NCBI GenBank assembly: GCA_903845115.1
Contig: CAIMWE010000076.1
Span: forward strand, 62,001-126,000
Origin: an uncultured Acidobacteriota bacterium
GTDB lineage: Bacteria; Acidobacteriota; Thermoanaerobaculia; UBA5066
Direction: 5' to 3'
DNA length: 64,000 nt
The notes under the pieces are model-generated. The model worked only from the letters and a program-made list of their open reading frames with translations. It had not been told where the DNA came from and did not search any database. This document shows positions 54,419-63,274 of the stretch, piece by piece. Each line of letters begins with the position of its first letter. Within the stretch, counting starts at the first letter, position 1. The translations under genes were made by a program, and so were the position numbers.

Positions 54419-56389
54419 CTAGACCTGGAACAGGAGGACGACGATCGTGAGGGCGACGTAGAAGAGGTACAGCTGGATCTGACCGTGCTGGACGCGGCGG
54501 CCCAGGGCCGCGAGCTCCGCGCCGGCCCGGAAGACCGGGATGAGGAGGCGGTGGAGGACGGCGTCGTCGACGTGGCTGGCGAACCGGAAGGGTTTCGCGA
54601 ACGGCCGCTCGAGCCGGTTCGCGGGAGTCACCGGCAGGAGGGCCCACCGGAAGAGCCCGACCGTCCAGTCCGCGAAGGACGACGAGGTGTACTGCATCGT
54701 CGGGCCCGGCGCCGCGTAGCCGCAGCTCCAGGTTCCGTCCCGCTTCGCCCCGCGCGCGAGGCGTCGGACGGCCAGCAGGCTGGAGGCGAGGACGACCGCC
54801 AGCCCGACGAGGAAGATCGAAAGGGGGCGGAGCGAGGCGACCGCGGCCAGCCGGGGAAGCGCCGGGCGCGCCGCCGGAGCGGCGGCGGCCACCGCGATCG
54901 CCGGGTCGAGGAACGGCGTCACGAGCATCGGCGCCAGGCCGATGGCGAAGCAGAGGGCCGCCAGCGCGGCCATCGGCGCCCACATCCAGGCCGGCTCGTC
55001 GGTGACGCGGGGGCCCGCGCCCCGCGGCTCGCCGAGGAAGACGATGCCGAAGGCCTTGACGAAGCAGGCGAGCGCGAGCGAGCCGATCAACGCGAGGGCA
55101 GGCACGGCGAGCGCGCCCCACGGCCAGGCGGAGGCCGCCCGCTTTCCGACCCCGTCGAGGAGGCCGAGGTAGAGGAACCACTCGCTCACGAAGCCGTTCA
55201 GGGGCGGAAGGCCGCTGATCGCGACGGCGCCCACCGCGAAGCAGGCGCCGGAGACCGGGAGGACCCGGAGCAGCCCTCCCATCCGGTCCATCTCGCGGGT
55301 CCCCGAGGCCCGGACGACCGCCCCGGAACCGAGGAAGAGAAGGGACTTGAACAGCCCGTGATTGACCACGTGGAGCAGTCCGCCTCCGAATCCGAGGACC
55401 ATCCAGGCCGGGTTTCCCGTGGACCGGCCGACGAGTCCGAGGCCCAGGCCGATCGCGATGATGCCGATGTTCTCGACGCTGTGGTACGCGAGCAGCCGCT
55501 TCAGGTCGTGCTGCCCCAGGGCAAACGCCACCCCGAGGACGCCCGAGACGACGCCCAGAACGAGGATCCCTTCCCCCCAGGCGACCGGGGGGTCCGGGAA
55601 GAGGGACTGGATCCGGACGAGTCCGTAGATCCCCGTCTTGATCAGGACCCCGGACATGAGGGCCGACACGTGGCTCGGCGCCGCCGCGTGGGCGCCGGGG
55701 AGCCAGAAGTGGAGCGGCATCAAGCCGGCCTTGAGACCGAAGGCCGCGACGGCGAGCCAGAAGATCGCCTTCCCGGTCCCGGACGCCGCGAGGCCCGCGG
55801 GCAGCGGGCCGAGGACGAAGGAGCCGGTCGCCCCGTAGATCAGGGCGAGCAGACCGAACAGGCAGAGCGTCCCGACGTGGGTCGTCACGAGATAGAGGAG
55901 GCCGGCGCGACGGGCTTTTCCGTCGTTCCACTCCGTCGAGATCAGGAAGAACGCCGCCAGCGCCATCACCTCCCACGCCCCGAGGAAGAGGAGGAGGTTG
56001 CGGGCCGCGAAGACGAGGACGAGGGAGGCCGTCAGGATGCCGTAGAAGACGCGGAGCCTCCGCCAGGAAGGGTGCAGGCTCTCCGCCCAGTAGACGTCGC
56101 CGAAGAAGGCGCCCGCCGCCGAGACGACGAAGAGGGGGCCGAGGAACAGGGCCGAGAGCGGGTCGACGCTCGCCAGGAACGGCCCTCCGGCGATCCCCCA
56201 CGGGACCTCCACCGCGCCCCGCTGCCCGGGAAGGAAGGCCAGGGCCGCACCCGTCAGTCCCACGAGGGCGGCGGCCGCCATCAGCCACGACTCGGGCGAG
56301 GGCCCAGCCGGCCGCGGACGCCTCGCCAGCGACGGGAGACCGCTGAGCGCCGCGAGGACCGCGGCGGCGAGGACCAGGGAGGTGCTCAT
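54419..56389 (-). CDS. Ehr/hydrogenase-4 component B-like subunit, second copy (NuoL/MrpA type)
   Basis: 656 residues, about 16 transmembrane helices. Antiporter core: GAWEVMALAAFFLISTEW, FGLKAGLMPLHFWLPGAHAAAPSHVSALMSG, and QHDLKRLLAYHSVENIGIIAIG with the conserved Lys and His. A C-terminal part resembles the HyfB tail (WSCGYAAPGPTMQYTSSSF). The ATG at 56387-56389 overlaps the upstream subunit's stop. It is clearly a paralogue of the next gene. Confidence 0.92.
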   Translation of the reverse strand: MSTSLVLAAAVLAALSGLPSLARRPRPAGPSPESWLMAAAALVGLTGAALAFLPGQRGAVEVPWGIAGGPFLASVDPLSALFLGPLFVVSAAGAFFGDVYWAESLHPSWRRLRVFYGILTASLVLVFAARNLLLFLGAWEVMALAAFFLISTEWNDGKARRAGLLYLVTTHVGTLCLFGLLALIYGATGSFVLGPLPAGLAASGTGKAIFWLAVAAFGLKAGLMPLHFWLPGAHAAAPSHVSALMSGVLIKTGIYGLVRIQSLFPDPPVAWGEGILVLGVVSGVLGVAFALGQHDLKRLLAYHSVENIGIIAIGLGLGLVGRSTGNPAWMVLGFGGGLLHVVNHGLFKSLLFLGSGAVVRASGTREMDRMGGLLRVLPVSGACFAVGAVAISGLPPLNGFVSEWFLYLGLLDGVGKRAASAWPWGALAVPALALIGSLALACFVKAFGIVFLGEPRGAGPRVTDEPAWMWAPMAALAALCFAIGLAPMLVTPFLDPAIAVAAAAPAARPALPRLAAVASLRPLSIFLVGLAVVLASSLLAVRRLARGAKRDGTWSCGYAAPGPTMQYTSSSFADWTVGLFRWALLPVTPANRLERPFAKPFRFASHVDDAVLHRLLIPVFRAGAELAALGRRVQHGQIQLYLFYVALTIVVLLFQV

Positions 56390-58392
56390 CCTCCCCACCT
56401 CTGACGCACGGCCGACCAGGCGAGCAGTCCGACGAGGACGATCAGGATGTAGAGGAGGTAGATGCCGATGCGGCCCTGCTGGAGCCAGCGGAGGCGGTTC
56501 AGGCGGTCGGCCCACGACGAGAACACGGGCGCGAAGAGGCGGGCGTGAAACGGGTCCGGTGTCGAGGCGGAGAACCGTGCGATCACCGGGAAGAAGCCGC
56601 GGGGCTCCTGCCGCCGGACGCTCGGCCCCAGCCTCCTGGGGAGGAGCTGCTCTCCGAGCCACTGGCCCAAGGAGCGGCCGGTGTACTGCATCCGGGAGGT
56701 CGGCGCGGCGTATCCGCAGTCCCAGGTCGGTCCGGTCCGGAAGCCCTCCGCGGACCGGACCAGGCGGAGCGCCACGAGGCCGACCGCCAGCGACCCGGTC
56801 AGGAAGAGGCCGAACACGCTGATCCAGCCGAGCGGCGCCACCTCGAGGATCCGGATCCCCGTCTTCGCGAGGGCCGGGCGCCAGGCGAAGGCCGCCCGCT
56901 CCAGGAACGGGGCGAGCCAGGGCGCCCCCAGGCCCAGGACGAGACAGGCGGCCGCGAGCGCCAGGACCGGACGCGCCATTCCCGGGCGTTCGTGAGGAAC
57001 CGCTCCCGGCGCGCTCCGCGGCGACCCGAGGAAGACCGTCCCGAAGACCTTCACGAAGCTGGCCGTGGCGAGCGCCCCGGTCGTCGCCAGGACCGGGATG
57101 GCGAGCCCGACCAGCGCGAACGCCGGCTGGCCGTGCGTCCAGATGGAGAAGAGCGCGACGTAAATCAGCCACTCCGAGACGAAGCCGTTCAGCGGAGGGA
57201 GCCCCGAGACCGCGGCGGCTCCCACCCCGAACGCGAGTCCGGTCCGCGGAAGGGCCGGGAGCAGCCCGCCCATCCGGTCCATCTCCCGCGTCCCGGACGC
57301 GTGGACGACCGACCCGGCCGAGAGGAAGAGGAGAGCCTTGAAGATCGAGTGGTTCCAGACGTGGAAGATCGCTCCCGCGAGGCCGAGGAGGGCCCACGCG
57401 GGCTGACCTTCGGCCACGCCGAGGAGCGCCGTCCCCACGCCGACGTAGACGATGCCGATGTTCTCGATGCTCGAGTAGGCCAGCAGCCGCTTCAGGTCTC
57501 CCTGCCCGACCGCGAGGGCGACCCCGGTCAACGCGGTCACGGCCCCGGCGACGATCGTGACGGCGCCCCACCACGAGGGAATGGCCGGCATCAGGGAGGT
57601 GATCCGGAGGAACCCGTACACGCCCATCTTCAGCATCACGGCGGACAGGACGGCGGAGACGTGGCTGGGGGCGCTGGAATGCGCCCCGGGAAGCCAGAAG
57701 TGCAGCGGCACCAGCCCGGCCTTGAAGCCGAACCCGACGAGGGCGAGGACGAAGACGATCGCACTGGTGCCGGCGGGAAGCCGGCTCTCTTCCCACGGGA
57801 CCCAGGAGAAGCTGCCGGTCGACCGGCCCAGGAGCAGGACCATCGCCGTGAGGACGAGGGTCCCCGTGTGCGTGGCGATCAGGTAGGTCCACCCCGCCGA
57901 CCGGACCGGCTCCTTGCGGTCCTCGGTGGTCACGAGGAAGTAGGCGGAGAGAGCCATCGTCTCCCACGCCACCAGGAAGAGGACCCCGTCGCGGGCCATC
58001 GTGACGATCGCCATCGACCCGGTCAGGAGGCCGAAGAAGAACCGCAGCTTCTGCCCGTCGTCGGGGTGCTCGGCCTGGGGCCAGTACGAGAGGCCGTAGA
58101 CCGGCGCGACGACCGAGAGAAGGAAGAGCGGCAGCAGGAAGGCGGCCGTCAGGGGATCGGCCGCCAGGACGGCCCCCGACCGCGGGACGATGGACCAGCC
58201 CAGCGACAGACCTGGCGCCGGAAGTCCGGCCAGGACGGCGAGCGAGCCCCCCAGGCCGAGCACGCCCCCCGCGGCGGAGAGAAGCGCGGCGATTCGCTCG
58301 CCGAGCGCACGGCTCCGGGGATAGAACAGTCCCGGGATTCCGCTCGACGCGAGGAGGAGGGACGCCCCGACGAGGAGAGCTGAAACGGTCAA
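56386..58392 (-). CDS. Ehr/hydrogenase-4 component B-like subunit, first copy (NuoL/MrpA type)
   Basis: 668 residues, about 16 transmembrane helices; first gene of the complex operon. It shares with the following gene the segments FGFKAGLVPLHFWLPGAHSSAPSHVSAVLSAV, GDLKRLLAYSSIENIGIVYVG and WDCGYAAPTSRMQYTGRSL. Two such subunits plus a HyfF-like one give three potential ion channels. Four bp separate it from the TonB-C-like gene upstream. Confidence 0.92.
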   Translation of the reverse strand: MTVSALLVGASLLLASSGIPGLFYPRSRALGERIAALLSAAGGVLGLGGSLAVLAGLPAPGLSLGWSIVPRSGAVLAADPLTAAFLLPLFLLSVVAPVYGLSYWPQAEHPDDGQKLRFFFGLLTGSMAIVTMARDGVLFLVAWETMALSAYFLVTTEDRKEPVRSAGWTYLIATHTGTLVLTAMVLLLGRSTGSFSWVPWEESRLPAGTSAIVFVLALVGFGFKAGLVPLHFWLPGAHSSAPSHVSAVLSAVMLKMGVYGFLRITSLMPAIPSWWGAVTIVAGAVTALTGVALAVGQGDLKRLLAYSSIENIGIVYVGVGTALLGVAEGQPAWALLGLAGAIFHVWNHSIFKALLFLSAGSVVHASGTREMDRMGGLLPALPRTGLAFGVGAAAVSGLPPLNGFVSEWLIYVALFSIWTHGQPAFALVGLAIPVLATTGALATASFVKVFGTVFLGSPRSAPGAVPHERPGMARPVLALAAACLVLGLGAPWLAPFLERAAFAWRPALAKTGIRILEVAPLGWISVFGLFLTGSLAVGLVALRLVRSAEGFRTGPTWDCGYAAPTSRMQYTGRSLGQWLGEQLLPRRLGPSVRRQEPRGFFPVIARFSASTPDPFHARLFAPVFSSWADRLNRLRWLQQGRIGIYLLYILIVLVGLLAWSAVRQRWGG

Positions 58393-58396
58393 CGTC

Positions 58397-59326
58397 TCAA
58401 CCGGCTGGTGAACCTTTCAGGTTCTTCTTCAGAAGGCGCCTCGCCGACTCCTTGGCCCGGACGATCTCGTACTCCGCGACGAGGTCGAGGTTCACGTACG
58501 CGCGCTGGGGAGTCTCTCCGTCGAGCGCCGGGGTGAATTTCCACCGCGCCGCCAGCGTCCGGACCCACGCCAGGATGAACGGCTCCAGAGAGGGGCCGGT
58601 CGGGATGATCCGCTCGACGGCGCCGGCCGGCGAGACCTGCAGGATCGCCGAGAACCGGGATTTCAGGCGGATCGGCTCGAGCTTCCACGGGGTCTTCTTG
58701 AGGCCCGGGAGGAAGTCGACCTCCTCGATCGAGACGACCCCGGGCTCCGGGTCGTCCGGCTCGCGCGGGAACCGGAGGAGGCCTTCCTCGCCGACGGGCT
58801 CTCGCAGGACGACCGGGATCGCGTCGTTCCGGCCGACGGGGGCGACCGAGAAGGAGGTGAAGACGGGCCGCTCCAGGTCGATGACGAGATCCAGGCCGTA
58901 CGCGGCCCACGTCCGGACCGCCTTTCCGTCCTTCCGGGCCGGGTCGAACACCCAGCGCACGGCGATTTCCGCGGCCGCGGCGGCGATCCCGCGAAGGGGA
59001 GGGTCCACGACCTCGGCCTGGACGACCTTCCCGGTCTCGTCGATCTTCAGCGCGAAGAAGAGCGTCGCCTTCCCCCGGTAGTCCTGGGCGGCCGGGACCT
59101 CCGTCAGCTTCGGCGGCCTCTCGAACGATCGGGACAGGGGGTGGAAGGGAGCCACTTCCGCCGGCTCCAGCCCGGGCGGACCCAGGATCACCTCGACGAC
59201 GACCTCCTGGGCGCCGTCGCCCTTCTTCCTCTCGGCCTGCTGCGCCAGCCCCGGGTTCGAGGCGGTGCCGAGCAGGGTCCCCGCGAGGAGCGTCGCGAGT
59301 CGGGCGGTGAGAAAGGGCCGGAACAT
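58397..59326 (-). CDS. Exported TonB C-terminal-domain protein
   Basis: 309 residues with a signal peptide (TLLAGTLLGTASNPGLA). Residues ~85-160 (YRGKATLFFALKIDETGKVVQAEVVDPP... RWVFDPARKDGKAVRTW) match the TonB C-terminal fold, which contacts outer-membrane partners; a second similar unit seems to follow (ILQVSPAGAVERIIPTGPSL... KFTPALDGETPQRAYVNLDL). There is no obvious inner-membrane anchor of the TonB type. It is 4 bp upstream of the Ehr-like operon on the same strand; a link is possible but unproven. Confidence 0.8.
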   Translation of the reverse strand: MFRPFLTARLATLLAGTLLGTASNPGLAQQAERKKGDGAQEVVVEVILGPPGLEPAEVAPFHPLSRSFERPPKLTEVPAAQDYRGKATLFFALKIDETGKVVQAEVVDPPLRGIAAAAAEIAVRWVFDPARKDGKAVRTWAAYGLDLVIDLERPVFTSFSVAPVGRNDAIPVVLREPVGEEGLLRFPREPDDPEPGVVSIEEVDFLPGLKKTPWKLEPIRLKSRFSAILQVSPAGAVERIIPTGPSLEPFILAWVRTLAARWKFTPALDGETPQRAYVNLDLVAEYEIVRAKESARRLLKKNLKGSPAG

Positions 59327-59353
59327 CCTCCTGATTCTAGCGGCTTGGCTCCC

Positions 59354-62077
59354 TCATTTCGCTTCGGCCCAGTTGCGCCCCGTCCCGACGTCCACCGTGA
59401 GGGGCACCGCGAGCCTGGCCGCCCCGGCCATCGTGCCGCTCGCGAGGGCGCCCACGGCGGGCGCGTCGGCCTCGTCGCACTCCAGGACCAGCTCGTCGTG
59501 GACCTGGAGGAGGAGTCTGGCCGAGGGGATCGCTTCCGCGAGCCGCCCCTCGAGGTCGACCATCGCCTTCTTGATCAGGTCTGCCGCCGATCCCTGGAAC
59601 GGGGCGTTCATCGCCATCCTCTCGGCGTTGGAGCGGACCGCGTGGTTGCGGTCCGCGAGGCCGGGGATCGGTCGCTCGCGGCCGAAGATCGTCCGGGTCC
59701 GGCCGGTGGCACGCGCCTCTTCCAGGATTCCGTCGAGACACCCCTTGATCTTCGGGAAGCGCCTGAAGTAGGCCGCGATGAACTCTTTCGCCTCCCCCTG
59801 GGAAACACCGAGCTGTCCCGCGAGCGCGAACGGTCCCATCCCGTAGAGGATCCCGAAGTTGATCGTCTTGGCGCCGCGCCGCTGGTCCGGCGAGACGAGG
59901 CCGGGGTGGATCCCGAAGATCTTCGCGGCCGTGGCCTGGTGGATGTCCTCGCCGCGGCGGAAGACGTCGATCAGCGCCTCGTCCCCGGAGAGGTGAGCCA
60001 GGATCCGGAGCTCGATCTGCGAGTAGTCGGCCGCGACGAGCCGCCGCCCCGGGGGCGCCACGAACGCCCGCCGGATCGAGCGCCCCGCCTCCGTCCGGAC
60101 CGGGATGTTCTGGAGGTTCGGGTCGTTCGACGACAGCCGGCCCGTCGCCGCCACGGCCTGGTCGAACCGGGTGTGGACCCTTCCGTCGGCCGCGATGTGC
60201 TCCGGGAGGGCATCCACGTACGTCCCCTTGAGCTTCGAGAGCTCCCGCCACTGGAGGACGAGCCCGGGAAGGGGGCCACTGCGCCGGGAGACCAGCTCTT
60301 CGAGGACGTCGGACCCCGTGGAATAGGCCTTCGTCTTCGCCGTCTTCCGGAGGGCCGGGTAGCCGAGCTTCTCGAAGAGGACCCGCCCGAGCTGCTGGGC
60401 CGACGCGACGTTGAAGGTCTCCCCCGCCCCGGCGTAGATCTCGGCCTCCAGGGCCCGGATCCGTCCGTCGAACTCGGTGGACATCGTCGAGAGGAGGCTC
60501 CCGTCGACCGCGATGCCGGTCCGCTCCATCCGGGCGAGGACCGCGATCAAGGGGAACTCGATCTCCTCGAGGATCCGGTCCGCTCCCGACTTCTTCTCCC
60601 TCCACGCAGCCCGGAGCCGGTCGGCGAGGAGGAGGGGAGTCCGGACCCGGCTCCCCAGGTAGGTGAGGCCGGCGTCGGACTCGAGGAGGTCGAGGCTCTC
60701 GAATGCTGCCGACCCCGCGACGTCCCTGGGCGAGGGGACCGCCTCGGGCGGAGCGCCGAGGATCTCCCGCGCGTCACCGGCGAGATCGTGGGCGTGAAGC
60801 CCCGGCGCGTCGACGTACGCGCCCAGCATCGCGTCGAAGATCCTGCCCGGGAGACTCAGCCCCAGCCCGAGGGCCGCCAGGTAGACCTTCTTCAGCTCGT
60901 GCCCTTCCACGCAGACCCCCGGGAGAGCGAGGAGCCGGCCCAGGGTCTCGCGGCCGGCCGGGTCCTCCGCGGCCAGGGAGAATGCCCAGGCGGGCCCGTC
61001 GGGAACGGCGATGGCCGCGGCGAGCGGCACCGGAGGAAACGGCCGGCCGGGGGCCGACTCGACGTGGACGGCGAATCGCCCGTGCCGGAGCACCCGCCCC
61101 GCCAGCGGCTCCAGCTCGTCCGGGGAGGAGAGCCACTCCGCGGCCTCGAGGAAAGGACGGGAGGAGGTAGTCGAAACGGAACCGGGCTCCGCTTCCCCGA
61201 GGGTTTCCTTGCGCAGCCGGTTGAATCCGAGCTCCTCGTAGAGGGAGGCGAGGCGCTGCCTCCGCGCGTCGTCGGGCGGCTGGAGGCCGAACGCCGCCAT
61301 CAGCGAGGCGGCCGTCTCCCCTCCGGGGGCCGGGCAGTCGCGGCGGACGATCGCGAGCTCCCGGGAGCGGAGCGCCTCGGAGCGTCCCTTCTCGAGGTGC
61401 TCCCGGCGCTTCCCCTTCACCTCGGAGAGGCGGCCGTACAGCTCGTCGAGGGAGCCGAACTGGGCGATCAGCTCCTTCGCCCCCTTCTCGCCGATCCCCG
61501 CGACGCCCGGGATGTTGTCGGAGGCGTCCCCCATGAGCGCGAGAACGTCGACCACCCTGTCGGGGGGGGCCCCGAACAGCTCGGCGACCCCCTTCGCGTC
61601 GAGGACGACCTCCTTCGTCGGATGCCAGACGACGAGCCGGTCGCCGCGAACGAGCTGGAAGAGGTCCTTGTCCGCCGAGACGATCTCCACCCTGAGCCCG
61701 GCCCGGAACGCCCTCTCCGCGAGCGTGCCGATCAGGTCGTCCGCCTCGAAACCCGGCTCCTCGACGACGGCGAGCCCCATCGCCTCGCAGAGCAGCCGGG
61801 CATCGCCGACCTGCGGGACGAGGTCGTCGGGCATCGGGGCGCGCTGAGCCTTGTAGTTCTCGTCCATCTCGTGGCGGAACGTCTTTTCCTTCCGGTCGAA
61901 CGCGACCGCCACGGCGTCGGGCCGGCGCTCCGCGAGGAGCTTCCGGAGCATGTTCGCGAACCCGAACGTCGCGTTCGTCGGACGGCCCCCCGGCCCGGTG
62001 AGGCCCCGGATGGCGAAGAACGCTCGATAGAGCAGACCGGAGGCGTCGATGAGCGCGAGGGTCGGAGGAGCCAGCAT
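59354..62077 (-). CDS. polA: DNA polymerase I
   Basis: 907-residue repair and Okazaki-fragment polymerase. The N-terminal 5'-nuclease has LIDASGLLYRAFFAI, ADDLIGTLAERA and GIGEKGAKELI. The middle 3'-5' exonuclease fold is present but lacks the Asp-Glu (DxE) motif, so proofreading is probably lost, as in Taq. The polymerase motifs are intact: A DYSQIELRILAH, B RRGAKTINFGILYGMGPF, C QVHDELVLECDE. Confidence 0.97.
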   Translation of the reverse strand: MLAPPTLALIDASGLLYRAFFAIRGLTGPGGRPTNATFGFANMLRKLLAERRPDAVAVAFDRKEKTFRHEMDENYKAQRAPMPDDLVPQVGDARLLCEAMGLAVVEEPGFEADDLIGTLAERAFRAGLRVEIVSADKDLFQLVRGDRLVVWHPTKEVVLDAKGVAELFGAPPDRVVDVLALMGDASDNIPGVAGIGEKGAKELIAQFGSLDELYGRLSEVKGKRREHLEKGRSEALRSRELAIVRRDCPAPGGETAASLMAAFGLQPPDDARRQRLASLYEELGFNRLRKETLGEAEPGSVSTTSSRPFLEAAEWLSSPDELEPLAGRVLRHGRFAVHVESAPGRPFPPVPLAAAIAVPDGPAWAFSLAAEDPAGRETLGRLLALPGVCVEGHELKKVYLAALGLGLSLPGRIFDAMLGAYVDAPGLHAHDLAGDAREILGAPPEAVPSPRDVAGSAAFESLDLLESDAGLTYLGSRVRTPLLLADRLRAAWREKKSGADRILEEIEFPLIAVLARMERTGIAVDGSLLSTMSTEFDGRIRALEAEIYAGAGETFNVASAQQLGRVLFEKLGYPALRKTAKTKAYSTGSDVLEELVSRRSGPLPGLVLQWRELSKLKGTYVDALPEHIAADGRVHTRFDQAVAATGRLSSNDPNLQNIPVRTEAGRSIRRAFVAPPGRRLVAADYSQIELRILAHLSGDEALIDVFRRGEDIHQATAAKIFGIHPGLVSPDQRRGAKTINFGILYGMGPFALAGQLGVSQGEAKEFIAAYFRRFPKIKGCLDGILEEARATGRTRTIFGRERPIPGLADRNHAVRSNAERMAMNAPFQGSAADLIKKAMVDLEGRLAEAIPSARLLLQVHDELVLECDEADAPAVGALASGTMAGAARLAVPLTVDVGTGRNWAEAK

Positions 62078-62124
62078 TGGTGGAGTCTAATTCGCGTTAC
62101 GTAGAATCGGTCTCAGGCTCCCCC

Positions 62125-63240
62125 ATGTCCACGCTCTTCACCATCCCCGACGCCCCGCCGGTGACGAACGGTCAGCTCGCTTCCGCTTTGCTCGCCCTCT
62201 CGGCGGCCGAGAAAGGGGAGCGGCCCCGGACGGAGCTCCGGGCTGCCGCGTGGACGCTCCGGCAGCTCCCCGAGGAGCTCTTCGGCCGGCGGGTCCGGCT
62301 CACCGGCCTTCCGCACGTCTCCGCCAGGGCCGCCGATGCCATCGGCGCCTTCCTCGCGTGCGGGTCGGACGAATCGGTGGAGGACCGGGTCACGGCGATC
62401 CTCGACCGGGCCGACCCCGCCCGCCACCGCAAGAGCCACTTCCTCACGTGCGCCGACGTGGACCGTGTCCTGAAGCCGGCGCCGGGCCAAGCCGACGGTT
62501 CCCCTCTCTCGCCCACCGACGTCCGCGGCGACCTGCACCTCCACACGAACCGGTCGGACGGGAAGGTCCCGCTCGAGAGCCTCCACCGGAGCCTGGCGTC
62601 CCGCGGCGACCGCTTCGCCCTGCTGACCGATCACGCCCGCGACTGCGCCGTCGCCGGGGGGCTCTTCCCGGGCGACTTCGCCGCGCAGCGGGTGGAGGTC
62701 GACCGGCTGAACGACCGCTCCGACGGCGAGTTCCGGATGTTCCTCGGGGCCGAGGCGAACATCGACGCGGACGGCGGCATCGACGTGACGCCGCGCTCCG
62801 TCCCGGTCCTCGACGCCGTGATCGCGTCGATCCACACCGAGCTCCGGAGCCGAAGCGACCAGACGGAGCGGCTCGTCCGCGCGATCCGGACGCCGGGCGT
62901 CGCGATCCTCGGACACCCGCGCGGCCGCCTCTACGACCTGCGGAGCGGGATCCGGGCCAGCTGGGAGCGCGTGTTCGCCGTGGCGGCGGAGGAAGGCGTC
63001 GCGATCGAGCTGAACGGCTGCCCGGAGCGGTGCGACCTCGACCCGAAGCTCGCGGCGCTGGCCCTGGCCGCGGGCTGCCGCTTCTCGATCGCCAGCGACG
63101 CCCACGCCCGGCACCACCTCGACTTCCTCCGGTTCTCCATCGCGATCGCCCGGCTCGCGCGGATCCCGCCCGACAGGGTGGTGAACACCTACTCCGCCGA
63201 ACGGCTGGGCGAGTGGCTGGCGCGGCAGCGCGAACGGTGA
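62125..63240 (+). CDS. PHP-domain phosphoesterase with PolX-type N-terminus, no polymerase domain
   Basis: 371 residues. The first ~115 look like the 8-kDa/HhH part of family X polymerases (LLALSAAEKGERPRTELRAAAWTLRQLPEEL, GLPHVSARAADAIGAFLACG). Where PolX carries its nucleotidyltransferase palm, this protein goes straight into the PHP domain: GDLHLHTNRSDGKVPLE, LLTDHARD, ILGHPRGR, and SIASDAHARHHLDF. The metal-binding His/Asp set is intact, so a 3'-5' exonuclease/phosphoesterase is likely. Divergent from polA. Confidence 0.85.
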   Translation: MSTLFTIPDAPPVTNGQLASALLALSAAEKGERPRTELRAAAWTLRQLPEELFGRRVRLTGLPHVSARAADAIGAFLACGSDESVEDRVTAILDRADPARHRKSHFLTCADVDRVLKPAPGQADGSPLSPTDVRGDLHLHTNRSDGKVPLESLHRSLASRGDRFALLTDHARDCAVAGGLFPGDFAAQRVEVDRLNDRSDGEFRMFLGAEANIDADGGIDVTPRSVPVLDAVIASIHTELRSRSDQTERLVRAIRTPGVAILGHPRGRLYDLRSGIRASWERVFAVAAEEGVAIELNGCPERCDLDPKLAALALAAGCRFSIASDAHARHHLDFLRFSIAIARLARIPPDRVVNTYSAERLGEWLARQRER

Positions 63241-63274
63241 CGGCCCAGGCGGCGTTCGCGCCGTGGAGTTTCCG

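Noticed and set aside
54419-57967. Single giant protein spanning both HyfB-like regions
   Set aside because: The 5' part of that frame is an out-of-frame shadow of the first subunit. The true start is the ATG at 56389 that overlaps the preceding stop.
49107-58392. Hydrogen-evolving [NiFe] hydrogenase or formate hydrogenlyase
   Set aside because: The order matches hyf operons, but the large subunit lacks the nickel-binding cysteine pairs and no maturation genes are seen.
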